Notes: generated from the sequence alone by a model not told the origin. Counted from the first letter of the stretch, positions 12,104 through 22,317 are shown. The stretch: DNA of 64,000 nt from Dastarcus helophoroides (GCA_028583605.1 CM053329.1:31272992-31336991); one strand, 5' to 3'. Numbers and translations are program-made.

Positions 12104-12109
12104 TTTATT
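12104..12109 (-). terminator. Candidate poly(A) signal AATAAA for LCMT1
   Basis: TTTATT on the plus strand reads AATAAA on the minus strand, about 310 bases after the LCMT1 stop codon. It is the nearest canonical hexamer I found downstream of the stop. AT-rich DNA makes chance matches common, so the call is modest. Confidence 0.4.
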
Positions 12110-12419
12110 TTAAACACTGATGGATCACACAGACAACAAAGCATTTTTTACCACTTCAAATTGTATCCTTAAAAGTAAGTCAATATATATTTTAAGATGA
12201 TTTGGCACTAAAATATTTAAAATAAAATGTTTACAACCATAATCGAATTCAAAAAATCTTTGGAATCTATTTTAAATAAAAAATTCATCTTAATCTAAGT
12301 TTTTTTTATACCAAATCATCCTAATTCAAAATATATACAATTTTTAACATCAAGATTTTCTTTTAATAGTTTCATAAATATCACAGCTTTGGCATTCATA
12401 TTTAAAAATATATCACTTA

Positions 12420-13355
12420 TCACTCAGCACTGAAGTTTAAGTCAGAAAAATCGGTTCCTAACCAACCAACACATATGCAATAATGCTGAAAAAGTTGAAC
12501 TAAAAGTTCCTGCTCATCCAAAAATTCAATTTTCTCAATCCGTTGCTTCTCAGATACCGGCAAAGTATTATAAATCTGCACCATATCCCAAGCCTTCGCC
12601 CCATGCCACGAACTCTGACTGAATCTCGCCTTCTGCGTCTCTAAATTTTTACAAGCTGTGATGCCAGCCAACAGGCATCCCCGAGCCCTCAAATTCCCCA
12701 ACATAACATCACCGAAGGTATCATTTATATTGCACATTTCATAATTCACAAAAAACGCAGACTTAAATTTGGAGGCAATCCAGGTCAAGAGTTTGTGCAC
12801 TCGCTCATTTTCAATGTAAACCAGGACGCATTCCGCGATGAATAACGTAGGACTAGAGTAGTTCACCTCAGCCTGGATTAGCTTCTCCTCCAACTGGGCG
12901 ATATTTCTCATGTCAACCCCCAAGCAATGGTAGTTCCCAGCATGTAAGTCAGTGGCACTGAACTTTACCTCTCCATCTTGGTCGTGGATGGTTTCCAGAA
13001 GTTTTTTATTCCGTTTGATCATGTAACACTTCTTGGAGGTGACAGTTGGGAAGTCGACTTCCACATAATTCGAAATGCGAACACCATCATCTTTCAACCT
13101 CCAATATAATGTGTCGAACCCAGCTCCGAAGTTTATGATTTGGCCGCGGCTGCCCGCCTTGTTTATGAACTTCTGTATGAAGAATTCCACGGCTTTTACT
13201 CGAGCGTAATAGCCCCGGTTGATTTCCGGGGCTCGCTTCTGGATGCTCCGCACGAAGTACGAGATGAAGCTGTCCTGCCAGTAGCCCATTTCCACGGCGC
13301 CTGCTTTGCATTCGCTCGCGTCGTCGTTCGTTGCCATTATCGGCTCGTCCCCCAT
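12420..13355 (-). CDS. LCMT1: Leucine carboxyl methyltransferase 1 (PP2A methyltransferase)
   Basis: The encoded 311-aa protein should transfer a methyl group from S-adenosylmethionine to the C-terminal leucine carboxylate of the protein phosphatase 2A catalytic subunit in the cytosol, which favours assembly of certain PP2A holoenzymes. Landmarks of the family are in order: ATNDDASECK (residues 8-17), GYWQD (24-28), RAPEINRGYYARV (41-53), the SAM-binding NFGAGFDTLYWRL (75-87), EVDFP (99-103), LFIAECVLVY (171-180), FVNYEMCN (202-209) and EFLDEQELLVQL plus HYCIC near the end. The human enzyme is 334 aa, so this copy is essentially full length. I chose the ATG at 13355. The frame extends six codons further upstream without an ATG, and those codons overlap a good splice acceptor. 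After splicing, an in-frame TAG lies just upstream. The internal ATG at 13337 is an alternative. The frame is intact and richer in G+C than its surroundings. Confidence 0.96.
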   Translation of the reverse strand: MGDEPIMATNDDASECKAGAVEMGYWQDSFISYFVRSIQKRAPEINRGYYARVKAVEFFIQKFINKAGSRGQIINFGAGFDTLYWRLKDDGVRISNYVEVDFPTVTSKKCYMIKRNKKLLETIHDQDGEVKFSATDLHAGNYHCLGVDMRNIAQLEEKLIQAEVNYSSPTLFIAECVLVYIENERVHKLLTWIASKFKSAFFVNYEMCNINDTFGDVMLGNLRARGCLLAGITACKNLETQKARFSQSSWHGAKAWDMVQIYNTLPVSEKQRIEKIEFLDEQELLVQLFQHYCICVGWLGTDFSDLNFSAE

Positions 13356-13362
13356 ATTTGGC

Positions 13363-13428
13363 CTATAAATCACGAATATAAGGTTATGGTGATATAACGC
13401 AAAATTGACAACGTCAAAGTGAACTCAC
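13363..13428 (-). other. LCMT1: 66-base intron in LCMT1 5' leader
   Basis: On the minus strand the donor reads AAAAG|GTGAGTTC (exon ends at 13429) and the acceptor reads TTTATAG|GCCAAATATG (exon resumes at 13362). Joining the two places the start codon eight bases after the junction with an upstream in-frame TAG. The length is typical of short insect introns. The intron argues that this is the native gene and not a processed retrocopy. Confidence 0.75.
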
Positions 13429-13760
13429 CTTTTGGGCTAAGATTATCAGTCTTCGGAAATACTATTAGAGGCTATGCCGGATGCCTTTGTACATTAAGTA
13501 CGTATTGTTGACTTTTTTTAGCAACAATTACATGGACGCCGTAAATAATAAACGTTAAACAAGAGAGATAGGCAATAGTGCAAACATGTCTGCTACATTT
13601 TACAGTTCTCTGCAATTTGCCTCTGCTACGCCCGGATAGCTAGACAACTTCCAGACATGCGTGTTTAGGTGGTCACCTTCGATCGCTTTGATAAGGCGTT
13701 CCGGTGCGCGCGTGAACTAAATGAGATTTGAATTTATATTCAAGCAAGAATAATTGAGCG
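13429..13760 (-). promoter_or_regulatory. LCMT1: LCMT1 leader exon and probable promoter region
   Basis: This segment lies just upstream of the leader intron. It is noticeably richer in G+C and CpG than the surrounding DNA (for example TTCCGGTGCGCGCGTGAAC near 13698-13716). The first exon and transcription start should fall here. No TATA box at a convincing position was seen, so the exact start cannot be given. A divergent gene on the plus strand is possible, but no coding exon was recognised. Confidence 0.4.
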
Positions 13761-13999
13761 AATTGTTTGTAATTTCCAATTATTTAACTTAATCTTAAAT
13801 ATTAAGTATATTTCTATAAAGAAAATCTATCATGTTGTGTCTATGTTTCACATAGAATCGCTTCGACTCATATCAGGTCGATTTATAAAGTTTCTCAAAT
13901 GCGCCATCGAAAACGAAATTTAATAGTAATGTATAATCGACATCTATTTAGCAAACTTCTAAACACTGACAGGCAGACAACGCAGAGCCTAAACTGTCT

Positions 14000-14346
14000 G
14001 CCTAAACTAGCAATGCACAAAATTTTTGAAACATCGATGCTGTGTTTCAATACATCAATACGTATATTTCGATATTTGATGTATCAATGTATCGTATGAA
14101 TACGATATCCCACAGTAATATTACACCACATCAAAAGGCAAAATTTCATTTGACGACCATTTGACGATTTCACCTACGGAATTTTAAAATTATACCCTTA
14201 CTTGCCATCGCCATACATCGGAAAGAAATATATCAATACCCTTTCGATACATCGGAACAAAGGTATCGATGCAAGAATAATGAATCGTAATGGAAATATC
14301 AATGTTTCCGATAAATCGATGAATCGTGTGTATCTCTAGCCTAAAC
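14000..14346. mobile_element. 331-bp hAT MITE with perfect 8-bp TSD
   Basis: The body is 14008-14338. The 8 bases GCCTAAAC flank it on both sides (14000-14007 and 14339-14346). The ends are inverted: left TAGCAATGCACA, right reverse complement TAGAGATACACA. The interior is full of ATCGAT/TATCGATACATC-type palindromic motifs. It has no coding capacity. The ends differ from those of the 1.5-kb hAT element at 1658, so it is a separate family. Confidence 0.88.
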
Positions 14347-14700
14347 GGATAAGTCTAGGAGCATAAAATTTCATACAGATGTTCCCCATAATAAGAAGGT
14401 GAGAATTAAGAGAGGATTTTTCAAAATTTAGCCTCTCAGATAGTAAAAATGGGCATTAACAATTAGGCAACTTTTATGTAATAAATAATACACGCGATTG
14501 TATTTAAAGTTGCCAAAACGCGTTGTGAGCTGACATCGTTGATCAATTTGTTTTCATATAAATTTATCCAAAATTTTTCAAGTCATCACTGCATATTTTA
14601 TCTTTTTACCAATTCCTTTCTCTTTAATTTCTAAAAATTTAAGTTTTAAACTCGATATTTTGGTTTCAATTTGGTATTTTTGATATTTAATTTGAAAAGT
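14347..14700. other. AT-rich DNA, no gene seen
   Basis: Between the hAT MITE and the next foldback element there is no recognised gene or repeat boundary. The text grades into the degenerate T-rich repeat near 14620. Confidence 0.4.
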
Positions 14701-14895
14701 GGAGGACTGGTCCTAGGTTATCTTCAAACATTGAAATACAAATCTTGTCCCCTGAAACCAAGAAAGATTAAAAACCACCAAATGTTGCTCTAACGCGTTT
14801 CGGTCGTCAAGTTATCATCTTCAGAGAAATAGTATCTCTCTGATTTTTTATTTTCTCTGGTTTCAGGGGACAAGATTTGTATTTCAATTTTTTTC
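14701..14895. mobile_element. Foldback MITE, copy 2
   Basis: The left arm has GGACTGGTCCTAGGTTATC, then GAAATACAAATCTTGTCCCC. The right arm ends ACAAGATTTGTATTTCAATT. The inner part of the right arm is deleted, so the hairpin is shorter than in copies 1, 4 and 8. Confidence 0.8.
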
Positions 14896-15279
14896 AGATT
14901 AAACTTGAAAAATACCCCTTTTTAAAACTTTAATAAATTTCGGCCTAAATTTGAAAGAAAGAAAAAAGAAATAGACACTAGAAACCAAAAATGTTGAATT
15001 TTGAATAAAAGTCAATATTTCCAGAAAAAAACCAAATTTTGAAAAAAGGGAAGGAAAAAAGACAAATTATAAAAACATAAAGTCAGTTTTTAAGAAAAAA
15101 GTCGGAATTGAAATTTTGAAAAAAGATCAATTTTGAAAACAAATTGATATTTTGAGTTAAGCCCAATTAAAAAAACTAAAATTCAGAAGAAATTAATTCT
15201 ATTTCCAAACAAAACAAACTTTAAAAAAGCAACAAATATTGATAAAAAAATATTGAAGTTTAAATAAAAGACGAATCTC
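14896..15279. repeat. Degenerate ~20-base AT repeat, A-rich polarity
   Basis: Repeated AAAAGTCAATATTTCCAGAA-like units. It leads directly into the left arm of the large inverted repeat. Confidence 0.65.
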
Positions 15280-16432
15280 GAGGCAAAAGTCAAAATATAA
15301 AAAAACAAAATGTTAAATTTGAGAAAAAAGATTAATTTTGAGAAAAGGTTCAAGGTAAAAAACGGAAAATTTTCGAAAAAAAGTCGAAATTTCAATAAAA
15401 AACGGATTTTGAGGCAAAAGTTAAATTTGCAAAAACACAAAAGGTTAATTTTGAGAAAAAAAAGTCGAATTTTCCGGAGAAACTTTTACCCTTTTTTTAA
15501 TAGAATTTGGTTCTAATTTCGAAGAAACAGAAAATGTCAAATTTTAAGATAAGAGTCTTCGTTTGAAAAAAAAGTTAACTTTTAAGAAAACTAAAAAGAA
15601 AAGAACAAATTCGAAACAAGTTAATTTCTATTAGCAAAAGGTCAAGATTTTAAATAATACTTGGGTCGGATTTATCGGAAAATGAATTGGTGAGAAAAAA
15701 GTCAAATTTTGAAAATAAAGTAGAAATTTTGAAAAAGGGACACATTTCAAGAATAAATTGAAATCCCAAAAATGACCATTTTAGAAAAAGTCGATTTTGG
15801 AAAAAAAAACCGAAAATTTCCAGAACAAGACCGAACTTTAAATAGACAAAATTTTTTAAAGAAAGTTATAATACAAAAGAAATTACAATGTTGGAGATAA
15901 AAATAGTACTTAAAAAGAATAATTGAGAAAAAAAGTCTACTTCTCCATAAAAAAAAGGATTTCGAAGAAAAAGTCGCATCCAGAAATATAAATTTTGCTA
16001 GAAACACTTTTGAGAAAATACTCAAATTTTGAAAGAATGACAAAATTCAAGAAACAAAATAAAATTTTTAGAAGTTGTGATATAATAAAGTCAATTTTCA
16101 GAAATGGTCCTATTTTTATAAAAATAAAAACTTAAATAGAAACGAATTTTGAACGGAAAGTCGAAATTTTAACAATCATAATTTTAAGAAAACGTCGAAA
16201 AGTAGAAAAGACTAAAAGAGAGAAAGTTTTAAAAAAGTTACATTTTAAAAGAAAGGCAGATTTTTGAGAATAAAATGTAAGAAAAATACAAAAAAGGTTT
16301 TGGAAAAAAATCATTATTTTAAAAAGATGAATTTTGATATAAAATTAAATTTTGTTTGGTCCGTCGACAAAAAAAGTTGCCTACCTCTTCACCAGAGGAA
16401 GATGTTTGACAGGCTTTTCACAAGGATTCAAG
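15280..16432 (+). repeat. Left arm of large inverted repeat (~1.15 kb)
   Basis: Read as reverse complement, this stretch matches 21205-22317 almost base for base over long runs. Examples are the AGTCGCATCCAGAAATATAA region near 15972 and the box around 16358-16432 with GGAAGATGTTTGACAGGCTT. By eye the identity is near 90% in the best parts. The arm consists mostly of the degenerate AT repeat but ends in a non-repetitive box (GGTCCGTCGACAAAAAAAGT at about 16359). The 68- to 98-aa frames inside are low-complexity and not coding. Confidence 0.85.
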
Positions 16433-16619
16433 TTTAGTTTTGAATCCATTCAAATGACGGACAATCTACCTCGATTATTTAATTTATACAAAAAACAATA
16501 ATAAAAAAGATTATGTGTCTTGGATGTAATAGCTCCAAATGGTTGACTCCAATTAATTTTTTTCCAAAATTATCGTCATTGTATAAATCCTTTTTTCTTT
16601 AAAATTCTAGAATGATACG
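16433..16619. other. AT-rich spacer
   Basis: No gene or repeat assignment. Its last 25 bases (AAAATTCTAGAATGATACGA) are shared, inverted, with the sequence just after the LINE tail at 19290-19315. Confidence 0.4.
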
Positions 16620-16719
16620 AACACCTTCTTCTTCTTCTTCTTCTTCTTCTTCTTCTTCTTCTTCTTCTTCTTCTTCTTCTTCTTCTTCTCTTTCTTCTTC
16701 TTCGTCTTCTTTTTTTCCT
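16620..16719. repeat. (TTC)n microsatellite at a LINE 3' end
   Basis: Near-pure TTC triplets run from about 16622 to 16700, then degenerate to CTTCTTCGTCTTC up to 16720. On the minus strand this is (GAA)n directly after the 3' terminus of the LINE copy at 16720-16970. The other LINE copy ends in a short GAAGAAGAAGG at 19277-19290, so the microsatellite looks like an expanded LINE tail. Confidence 0.9.
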
Positions 16720-16970
16720 CGTCTTCTACCGTTTTTAATTTAGGCACGAATGCCTGTTTTTTTTAAGTTTAATCCACTTGCAAAGGGCAACCTCATTGGC
16801 CCAACGTGGGCCTGATGAAACTGAATATGATGAGGAACTAAACACTTTCGCTGTGAACAAGCTCCTACTGTCACCAAGTCTCCTGAAGTGGTTATTCTTC
16901 GACAAAAACATCCTTTGCTCCGCACTCAATTGGTAAGGCATCAAAATACTTTCAGGATGTAGCAAAGTTT
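16720..16970 (-). pseudogene. CR1/jockey-group LINE 3' terminal fragment, copy A
   Basis: On the minus strand the 3' end reads AACTTAAAAAAAACAGGCAT, then TGCCTAAATTAAAAACGGT, matching the 3' end of the plus-strand copy at about 19215-19275. Upstream a FPHHIQFHQAHVGPMRLPFA-type string corresponds to the tail of the ORF in the other copies. Only about 250 bases survive, so this is a heavily 5'-truncated insertion. The two short overlapping minus-strand frames here (61 and 76 aa) are remnants. Confidence 0.7.
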
Positions 16971-17640
16971 CAATAATTTCAAATCAAAGTTTAGGCACCT
17001 GAACATCTTCTCTAGCTTGAAACCTAGTCAAAAATTATCTTTGTTCAAATTTAGTGTTCAATCAACTTCTCAAACTGATAAAAATCCTTTAAACCTAATA
17101 TTTACCTAAGGCACCTAATCGTTCTATCATTATTTCAAGTCGCATAGTCGCATATCTTTCAATTTTTTTTGACCCTTAATAAGTTGAGAAATGTTACATT
17201 CAGTGGTTGATAAAGAACACAAGGTCTCTGACGTTACATCGTCATTCCATTATAAAATAGTAGTAAACGGCTATAATTATAGCAGGAATTGTTCCGAACC
17301 AGTGGCAATCTACCCACGTAATTGAATTAAGCACCCTTGAAGGTGTAAGTCTACAATCCCAATCCTTTCGATTTGCTGACAACATAGGATACTTGTTAAT
17401 ATACATCCAACACCAATTCAATAACAAGGAAGTTGCTCAAATAATAGAATGTTATTATACGATTGGGTGCGTTTGTGCCAGGAGCGAGTGGCGTAAACAA
17501 TTCTCACGAAAATAGCTAATTCTTAGGAGTGTAATACTTAACCGTTTTTATTCGTGTAGTTATGTAAAATTCCAATGTTATCCACTATTTACTTTCCTAC
17601 AACTTTTAATAGTAGTTTGTGCAACAAGAGTAGATATGAT
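16971..17640. other. Unique DNA, no gene recognised
   Basis: The base composition is closer to unique DNA than to the AT repeat. A 61-aa minus-strand frame (17242-17427) was not recognised. No splice-flanked exon was convincing. Confidence 0.4.
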
Positions 17641-17644
17641 GTTC

Positions 17645-17713
17645 ATATCGCACGAGAACGAAGTTTGAGCACGACGCCGAAGGCGGAGTGCCTCAATCGT
17701 TCGAGTGCGATAT
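17645..17713. repeat. GC-rich hairpin flanked by ATATCGCAC / GTGCGATAT
   Basis: ATATCGCAC (17645-17653) pairs with GTGCGATAT (17705-17713). Inside, GAACGA pairs with TCGTTC-type sequence and the centre is CGCCGAAGGCG. The stem-loop is about 69 bases and stands out as a CpG-rich island in AT-rich DNA. It resembles the core of a palindromic MITE. The function is unknown. Confidence 0.6.
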
Positions 17714-17877
17714 GGACAATCCGCTCAAGTTGTACAGCGAATTTTTCCTACGACCACGATCCCTCAAAAACAAAAATACGATTTAACAAATATTTGTTTC
17801 GTTAAATACGTCAACTTGACAAATTCTATGGTATAATTTTGAACCTAAAAATGACATTCGTTCTTATCGCATGCTCA

Positions 17878-17929
17878 TGATTGGTCAATTTCATATCCAC
17901 ACTAGTGTGGATAAGAAAACGACCAATCA
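17878..17929. repeat. 52-base palindrome TGATTGGTC ... GACCAATCA
   Basis: The outer arms are TGATTGGTC (17878-17886) and GACCAATCA (17921-17929). The centre is the perfect 20-base palindrome TATCCACACTAGTGTGGATA (17894-17913). CCAAT-type boxes lie in both arms. It is probably part of the same transposon remnant as the hairpin at 17645. Confidence 0.65.
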
Positions 17930-18484
17930 CTACGCGACTTACGTTATATCCGTTCACTAGACTGATATGGCCTATCTATCCTGCTCGCAAGTTCTAAAGA
18001 AAACAGTGAATATACGGGTGGGAGTGGGAAAAATTTATATTTGTAAAATATGAATCTTTCCATCGTAAAATATGAATGTTTCCATGACACAACATTTATG
18101 CTCACATTTCATTCAATTTCAGTCTCTTGTTAGTTGTAGAGATGAATCAACACCGTTCGTAAACGACATTAATACTTTCTCAAATTTAGAATCAGGATGT
18201 TTTGTTAAAGTAAATATAGTGAGAGTCAAACGAGATGAAACTATTGGAAAGAATTACCAACAAAAGATTGAGAGATTGAGTAAGTAGTGAAAACACAATA
18301 TAAACCTGCAAAATTGATAACGTCAAGAAGTGGATCAAAAATCGAAGAATATGTGCAACGAGCAAATCAACAGAATAAATGATAGAGAGGTTGGAATAGC
18401 AAGGGATAGATCTCCGAATGACAGAAAGACTTTGGAAAGACTAAGAAAAAATGGAGCAATAATCTGCATCCATAGGACGGATAC

Positions 18485-19280
18485 CAATTATAAACTTCAA
18501 AGCTTCAAAAACTCAGGCCGTGCTTTTCTCTAAGAAAACATCAAATGATAATGCAACAAACATACTAATGGACGGTAAAATTCTCCTGATGGGATATAAT
18601 CTGTCTATCCTTGGAGTGAATGCGACCACTTACTTCTCTTGGGATGATCATGTGCGCGCCACTGCCAAGTCCGTCTCACAGAAGCTAGGATTTCGTTTTA
18701 GAGCTAAAAAGTACTTCACATCTCATCAGCTACTCACACTGTGCAAAGCTCAAGTAAAGCCAACACTAGAACACTGTTCTTGTTTTTGTAGTTCAGCCCC
18801 AAAGCACACTTTAGCTCTTTTGGTTTCAATTCAAAGAAGAGCGATTCGGCTAATTGATGACGAGAGTTTGACCGATTCTCTCGAAACACTAGAGCACAGG
18901 CGGATGGTTGGTGACTTGTCTCTTTTCAACAACTACTATCATGGGAGATGTTTGCAGATGGATTGATCCCCTAAGAATTTTGAGGCATACAAAACAGTCG
19001 GAGACAGCAATTTCCTTTGAAGTCAAGCTTGACACGGTAAGAACTTCTGTCTATGGAGACTTCTTTTCTATAGAACTTCGAAGCTATGGAACTCGTTACC
19101 GAAAGAAATTTTGCCCAAAAATTACAACCCATTCTTGTTGAAGAATAAGGTTTATCGCTATCTGCCCTTGTTTCCGCATCATACTCGCAGTGCTTTAAAA
19201 GCATAATGGGGTTGGCCTTTGTAAGTGACTTAAACTTTAAAAAAAAAACAGGCAATAGTGCCTAAATTAAAAACGGTCGA
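18485..19280 (+). pseudogene. CR1/jockey-group LINE, 3' part of RT ORF and tail, copy B
   Basis: The frame 18520-18966 gives 148 aa typical of the region after the reverse-transcriptase catalytic core: ILGV, then SWDDHVRATAKSVSQKLGF, FRAKKYFTSHQLLTL, KAQVKPTLEHCS, SIQRRAIRLIDDESLTDSLE, HRRMVGDLSLFNNYYHGRC. A frameshift after 18966 moves the reading to the conserved tail (RTSVYGDFFSIELRSYGTRY at 19047-19106). The 3' untranslated end carries CAGGCAATAGTGCCTAAATT and a GAAGAAGAAGG tail. The palm domain and endonuclease are missing, so this is a 5'-truncated dead copy. Three related minus-strand copies lie at 16720-16970, 28530-29840 and 59285-59690. Confidence 0.9.
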
Positions 19281-19339
19281 AGAAGAAGGTGTTTGAATCA
19301 TTCTAGAATTTTGAAGAAAATAGGATTTGTACAATAGCG

Positions 19340-19482
19340 ATAATTTTGAAATACAGAACCTGTCGCCTGAAACCAAGAAAGATTAAAAAAACAACAAAGA
19401 TTGCTCTAATGCGTTTCAACATCCAAGCTGTCATCTTCAGAGAGAAACAGTTCCGTTTCTCTCTGAAGATGACAGCCCAAAT
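19340..19482. mobile_element. Foldback MITE, copy 3 (right arm truncated)
   Basis: The left arm is complete (GAAATACAGAACCTGTCGCC, CCTGAAACCAAGAAAGATTA). The inner stem (TCATCTTCAGAGAGAAAC, then GTTTCTCTCTGAAGATGA) is almost perfect. The outer part of the right arm is missing. Confidence 0.85.
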
Positions 19483-21204
19483 AAAAAATATGGATTTTTT
19501 AAATAATAGAATCCTAAAAAAGTGAAGAAATGAAAACAAAATTAAAATTTTGAAAAAAGGTTGAAATGTTTAAGTCAATATTTTGAAAAATAAATTAAAA
19601 TCTTTGGAATTTAAAGTTCACAAAAAACTTAAAACTTCGAGAAAAAGACGAAATTCTAAAAAAAGTCAATATTTTTTAAAAAGTAGCAAAATCTTAAAAG
19701 ACAGGAAATTTTGGGTCAGCATTTAAAAAAACATTAAAGTTTTCAAAGTTATGTTAAATAAGAATTTTTAACAAAGTCAAAATTTTCAAAAGTTATATTT
19801 TTCAAATATCAATATTTGCAAATAATTAAAATTTCAATGAAAAGCAAAATTTTGAAGAAAAAGAATTGGGTCCAAGATTTCAAAGAAATCAAAATTTTAA
19901 AAAACAAGAAACTTAAAAATTTTAAATTTTCAAAAAATTTAAAAACCTAAGTCAAAATTTTCATAAAAAATGTTTAATCCAAAGTAGTCAAAATTTCGGG
20001 TAAAATTGTTCTTGAAAAAAGTCGATATTTTGAACCAAATCGAAAAAAACACAATTTTGAACAACCAATTTTAAAAACCTTAGCAAAAAAATCAAAGTTG
20101 CCAGTTTAAGTCACGAATTAAAAAAAGCAAAAATTAGGAAAACTGAGAAAAGGATATTTAAAAGAAAATCCAAAAATCCTTTCCCTCGAAATAGGGACTT
20201 ATGTGTATGTTTAAATATTTCTCACTAAATTTATAAATTTTTAAAAGTCGAGTTTTCAAAAATAAAGCCAACATTTCAAAAAAATGTCAAGTTTCTAACT
20301 TAAATTTAAAATAGAATTTGCGAGGTTAAGTCCGAATATTCTCTATTTTTTCTGCAAAGTCTGTAGATTCGCTCGAAACTTTCAAAGATTGTTTTGAATA
20401 AACTATGCTTTTTACTTTTCCAAAATGTGGAGTTTAAACTGAAAATTTTTAAATTTTTTCCAAAAATTTCGACTTTAAACTCGAAACACTTTCTTTTTGT
20501 CTTATTTTTTTTTCGATTTTAATCTCAATTTTTGAAGCTTTTAACTAAATATCGAATTATATAAATTGAAAAACGCCAATCAGAATTTGGTGATTGATAT
20601 GTTTAAAGGCCGGCAATTTGTCATTTTGTGCGTGGCGAGGAAAATGCTAAAGCGGATTTTTGTTAGAAAATTTCGCCGTTTTTTCAGATATTCTATTTTT
20701 TTAATCTGAATTTTCCAAAATTTTTACTGTTTTTCAGAAATTCAACCCTTTTGAAAATCGTGACTGTTTCAAAATTTCAATATTTTCTTTTAAATTGGTA
20801 TGACTTCAATATTTTTTTTAATTTACATTATTATTATTATTTAAATTATTTGAAAGATGAAAATAGTTTGCTTCTTTTTTAATTGCGACTTTTATCAGAA
20901 TTACGACTATTTTTGAAAATTTCAACCTGTTTCAGTTTCCGGGGGGAGGGGGTATATGATCCCGACTACGCCCCGAAGCTTAGTATTTGCATGTTCAAAA
21001 AGTAATTAGAGCAATACATAATACTAAACGTAGTGTTAAAACTAAAACTCTGAGCAAAAAAATTAACATTATTATTTATTATTAAATAAATATGTAATTA
21101 AATTGATACTTGTAATTGATGCTGCACTTAAATCTATTATTACTCACTTTTACCTTGGACCTCCCGCAGTTTTAATTGATTTTGAATACTCGTTAATAAG
21201 GCAA
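19483..21204. repeat. Degenerate AT repeat with a polarity switch near 20.35 kb
   Basis: From 19500 to about 20340 the A-rich sense is on the plus strand. From about 20380 to 20940 the T-rich sense is. A short GC-rich patch (CCGGGGGGAGGGGGTATATG at about 20939-20958) and some unique AT-rich DNA (20960-21200) separate it from the right arm of the inverted repeat. Confidence 0.65.
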
Positions 21205-22317
21205 CATAAAATTTACTTGAGTACTCGTGAAAAGCCTGTCAAACATCTTCCTCTGGTGCAGGGGTAGGCAAATTTTTTTGTCGGCGGACCAAATAAAATT
21301 TAATTTTTTATCAAAATTCATCTTTAAAATAGTGATTCTTTTCCAAAACCTTTTTGTGTTTTTCTTACATTTTATTCTCAAAAATCGACCTTTCTTTTAA
21401 AATGTAACTTTTTTAAAACTTTCCCTTTTGGTCTTTTCTACATTTCGACGTTTTCTTAAAATTATGATTGACCTTCCGTTCAAAATTCGTTTCTTTTTAA
21501 GTTTTTATTTTTCTAGAAATAGGACCATTTCTGAAAATTGACTATTAAATCACAACTTCTAAAAATTTTCCTCTGTTTCTTGCATTTTGTCATTTTTTCA
21601 AAATTTGAGTATTTTCTCAAAAGTGTTTCTAGCAAAATTTATATTTCTGGAAGCGACTTTTTCTTCGAAATTCTTTTTTTTATGGAGAAGTCGACTTTTT
21701 TTTCAATTATTCTTTTTAAGTGCTATTTTTATCTCCAACATTGTAATTACTTTTATTTTTAACTTTCTCTGACAAATTTTGTCTATTTAAAGTTCGGTCT
21801 TGTTCTGGTAATGTTCGGGTTTTTTTTGAATTTTAATTTATTCTTGAAGTTCGTCCCTTTTTCAAAATTTCTACTTTATTCCCAAAATTGAACTTTTTTC
21901 ACCAATTAATTTTCCGATAAATCCGACCCAAGTATTATTTAAAATCTTGACCTTTTGCTAATAGAAATTAACTTGTTTCGAATTTGTTCTTTTCCGTTCA
22001 GTTTTCTCAAAAGTTAACTTTTTGTTGAAATGCAGACTTTCATCTTAAAATTTGACATTTTCTGTTTCTTTGAAATTAAAACCAAATTCTATTAAAAAAA
22101 AAAGTAAAAATTTTTCCGGAAAATTCGACTTTTTTTCTGAAAATTAACCTTTTGTGTTTTTGCAAATTTAACTTTTGCCTCAAAATACGTTTTTAATTGA
22201 AATTTCGACTTTTTTTTCCAAATATTCTCCCTTTTTAACTTGAACCTCTTCTCAAAATTCATCCTTTTTCTCAAATTTAATATTTTGTGTTTTTTTTTAT
22301 ATTTTGATTTTTGCCTC
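21205..22317 (-). repeat. Right arm of large inverted repeat (~1.1 kb)
   Basis: This is the reverse-complement partner of 15280-16432. The non-repetitive box CCTGTCAAACATCTTCCTCT lies near 21236, and the match continues through the AT-repeat part to about 22317 (TTTGATTTTTGCCTCAT). The two arms face each other across about 4.8 kb. Confidence 0.85.

Noticed and set aside
12420..13373. LCMT1 start at 13373 (317 aa)
   Set aside because: The codon there is GTG, and the six extra residues fall across a clear splice acceptor. The ATG at 13355 is the first Met after splicing, with an upstream in-frame stop.
13087..13397. Frames of 74-85 aa on both strands overlapping the start of LCMT1
   Set aside because: They are shadows of the conserved LCMT1 coding frame; their translations show no family motif.
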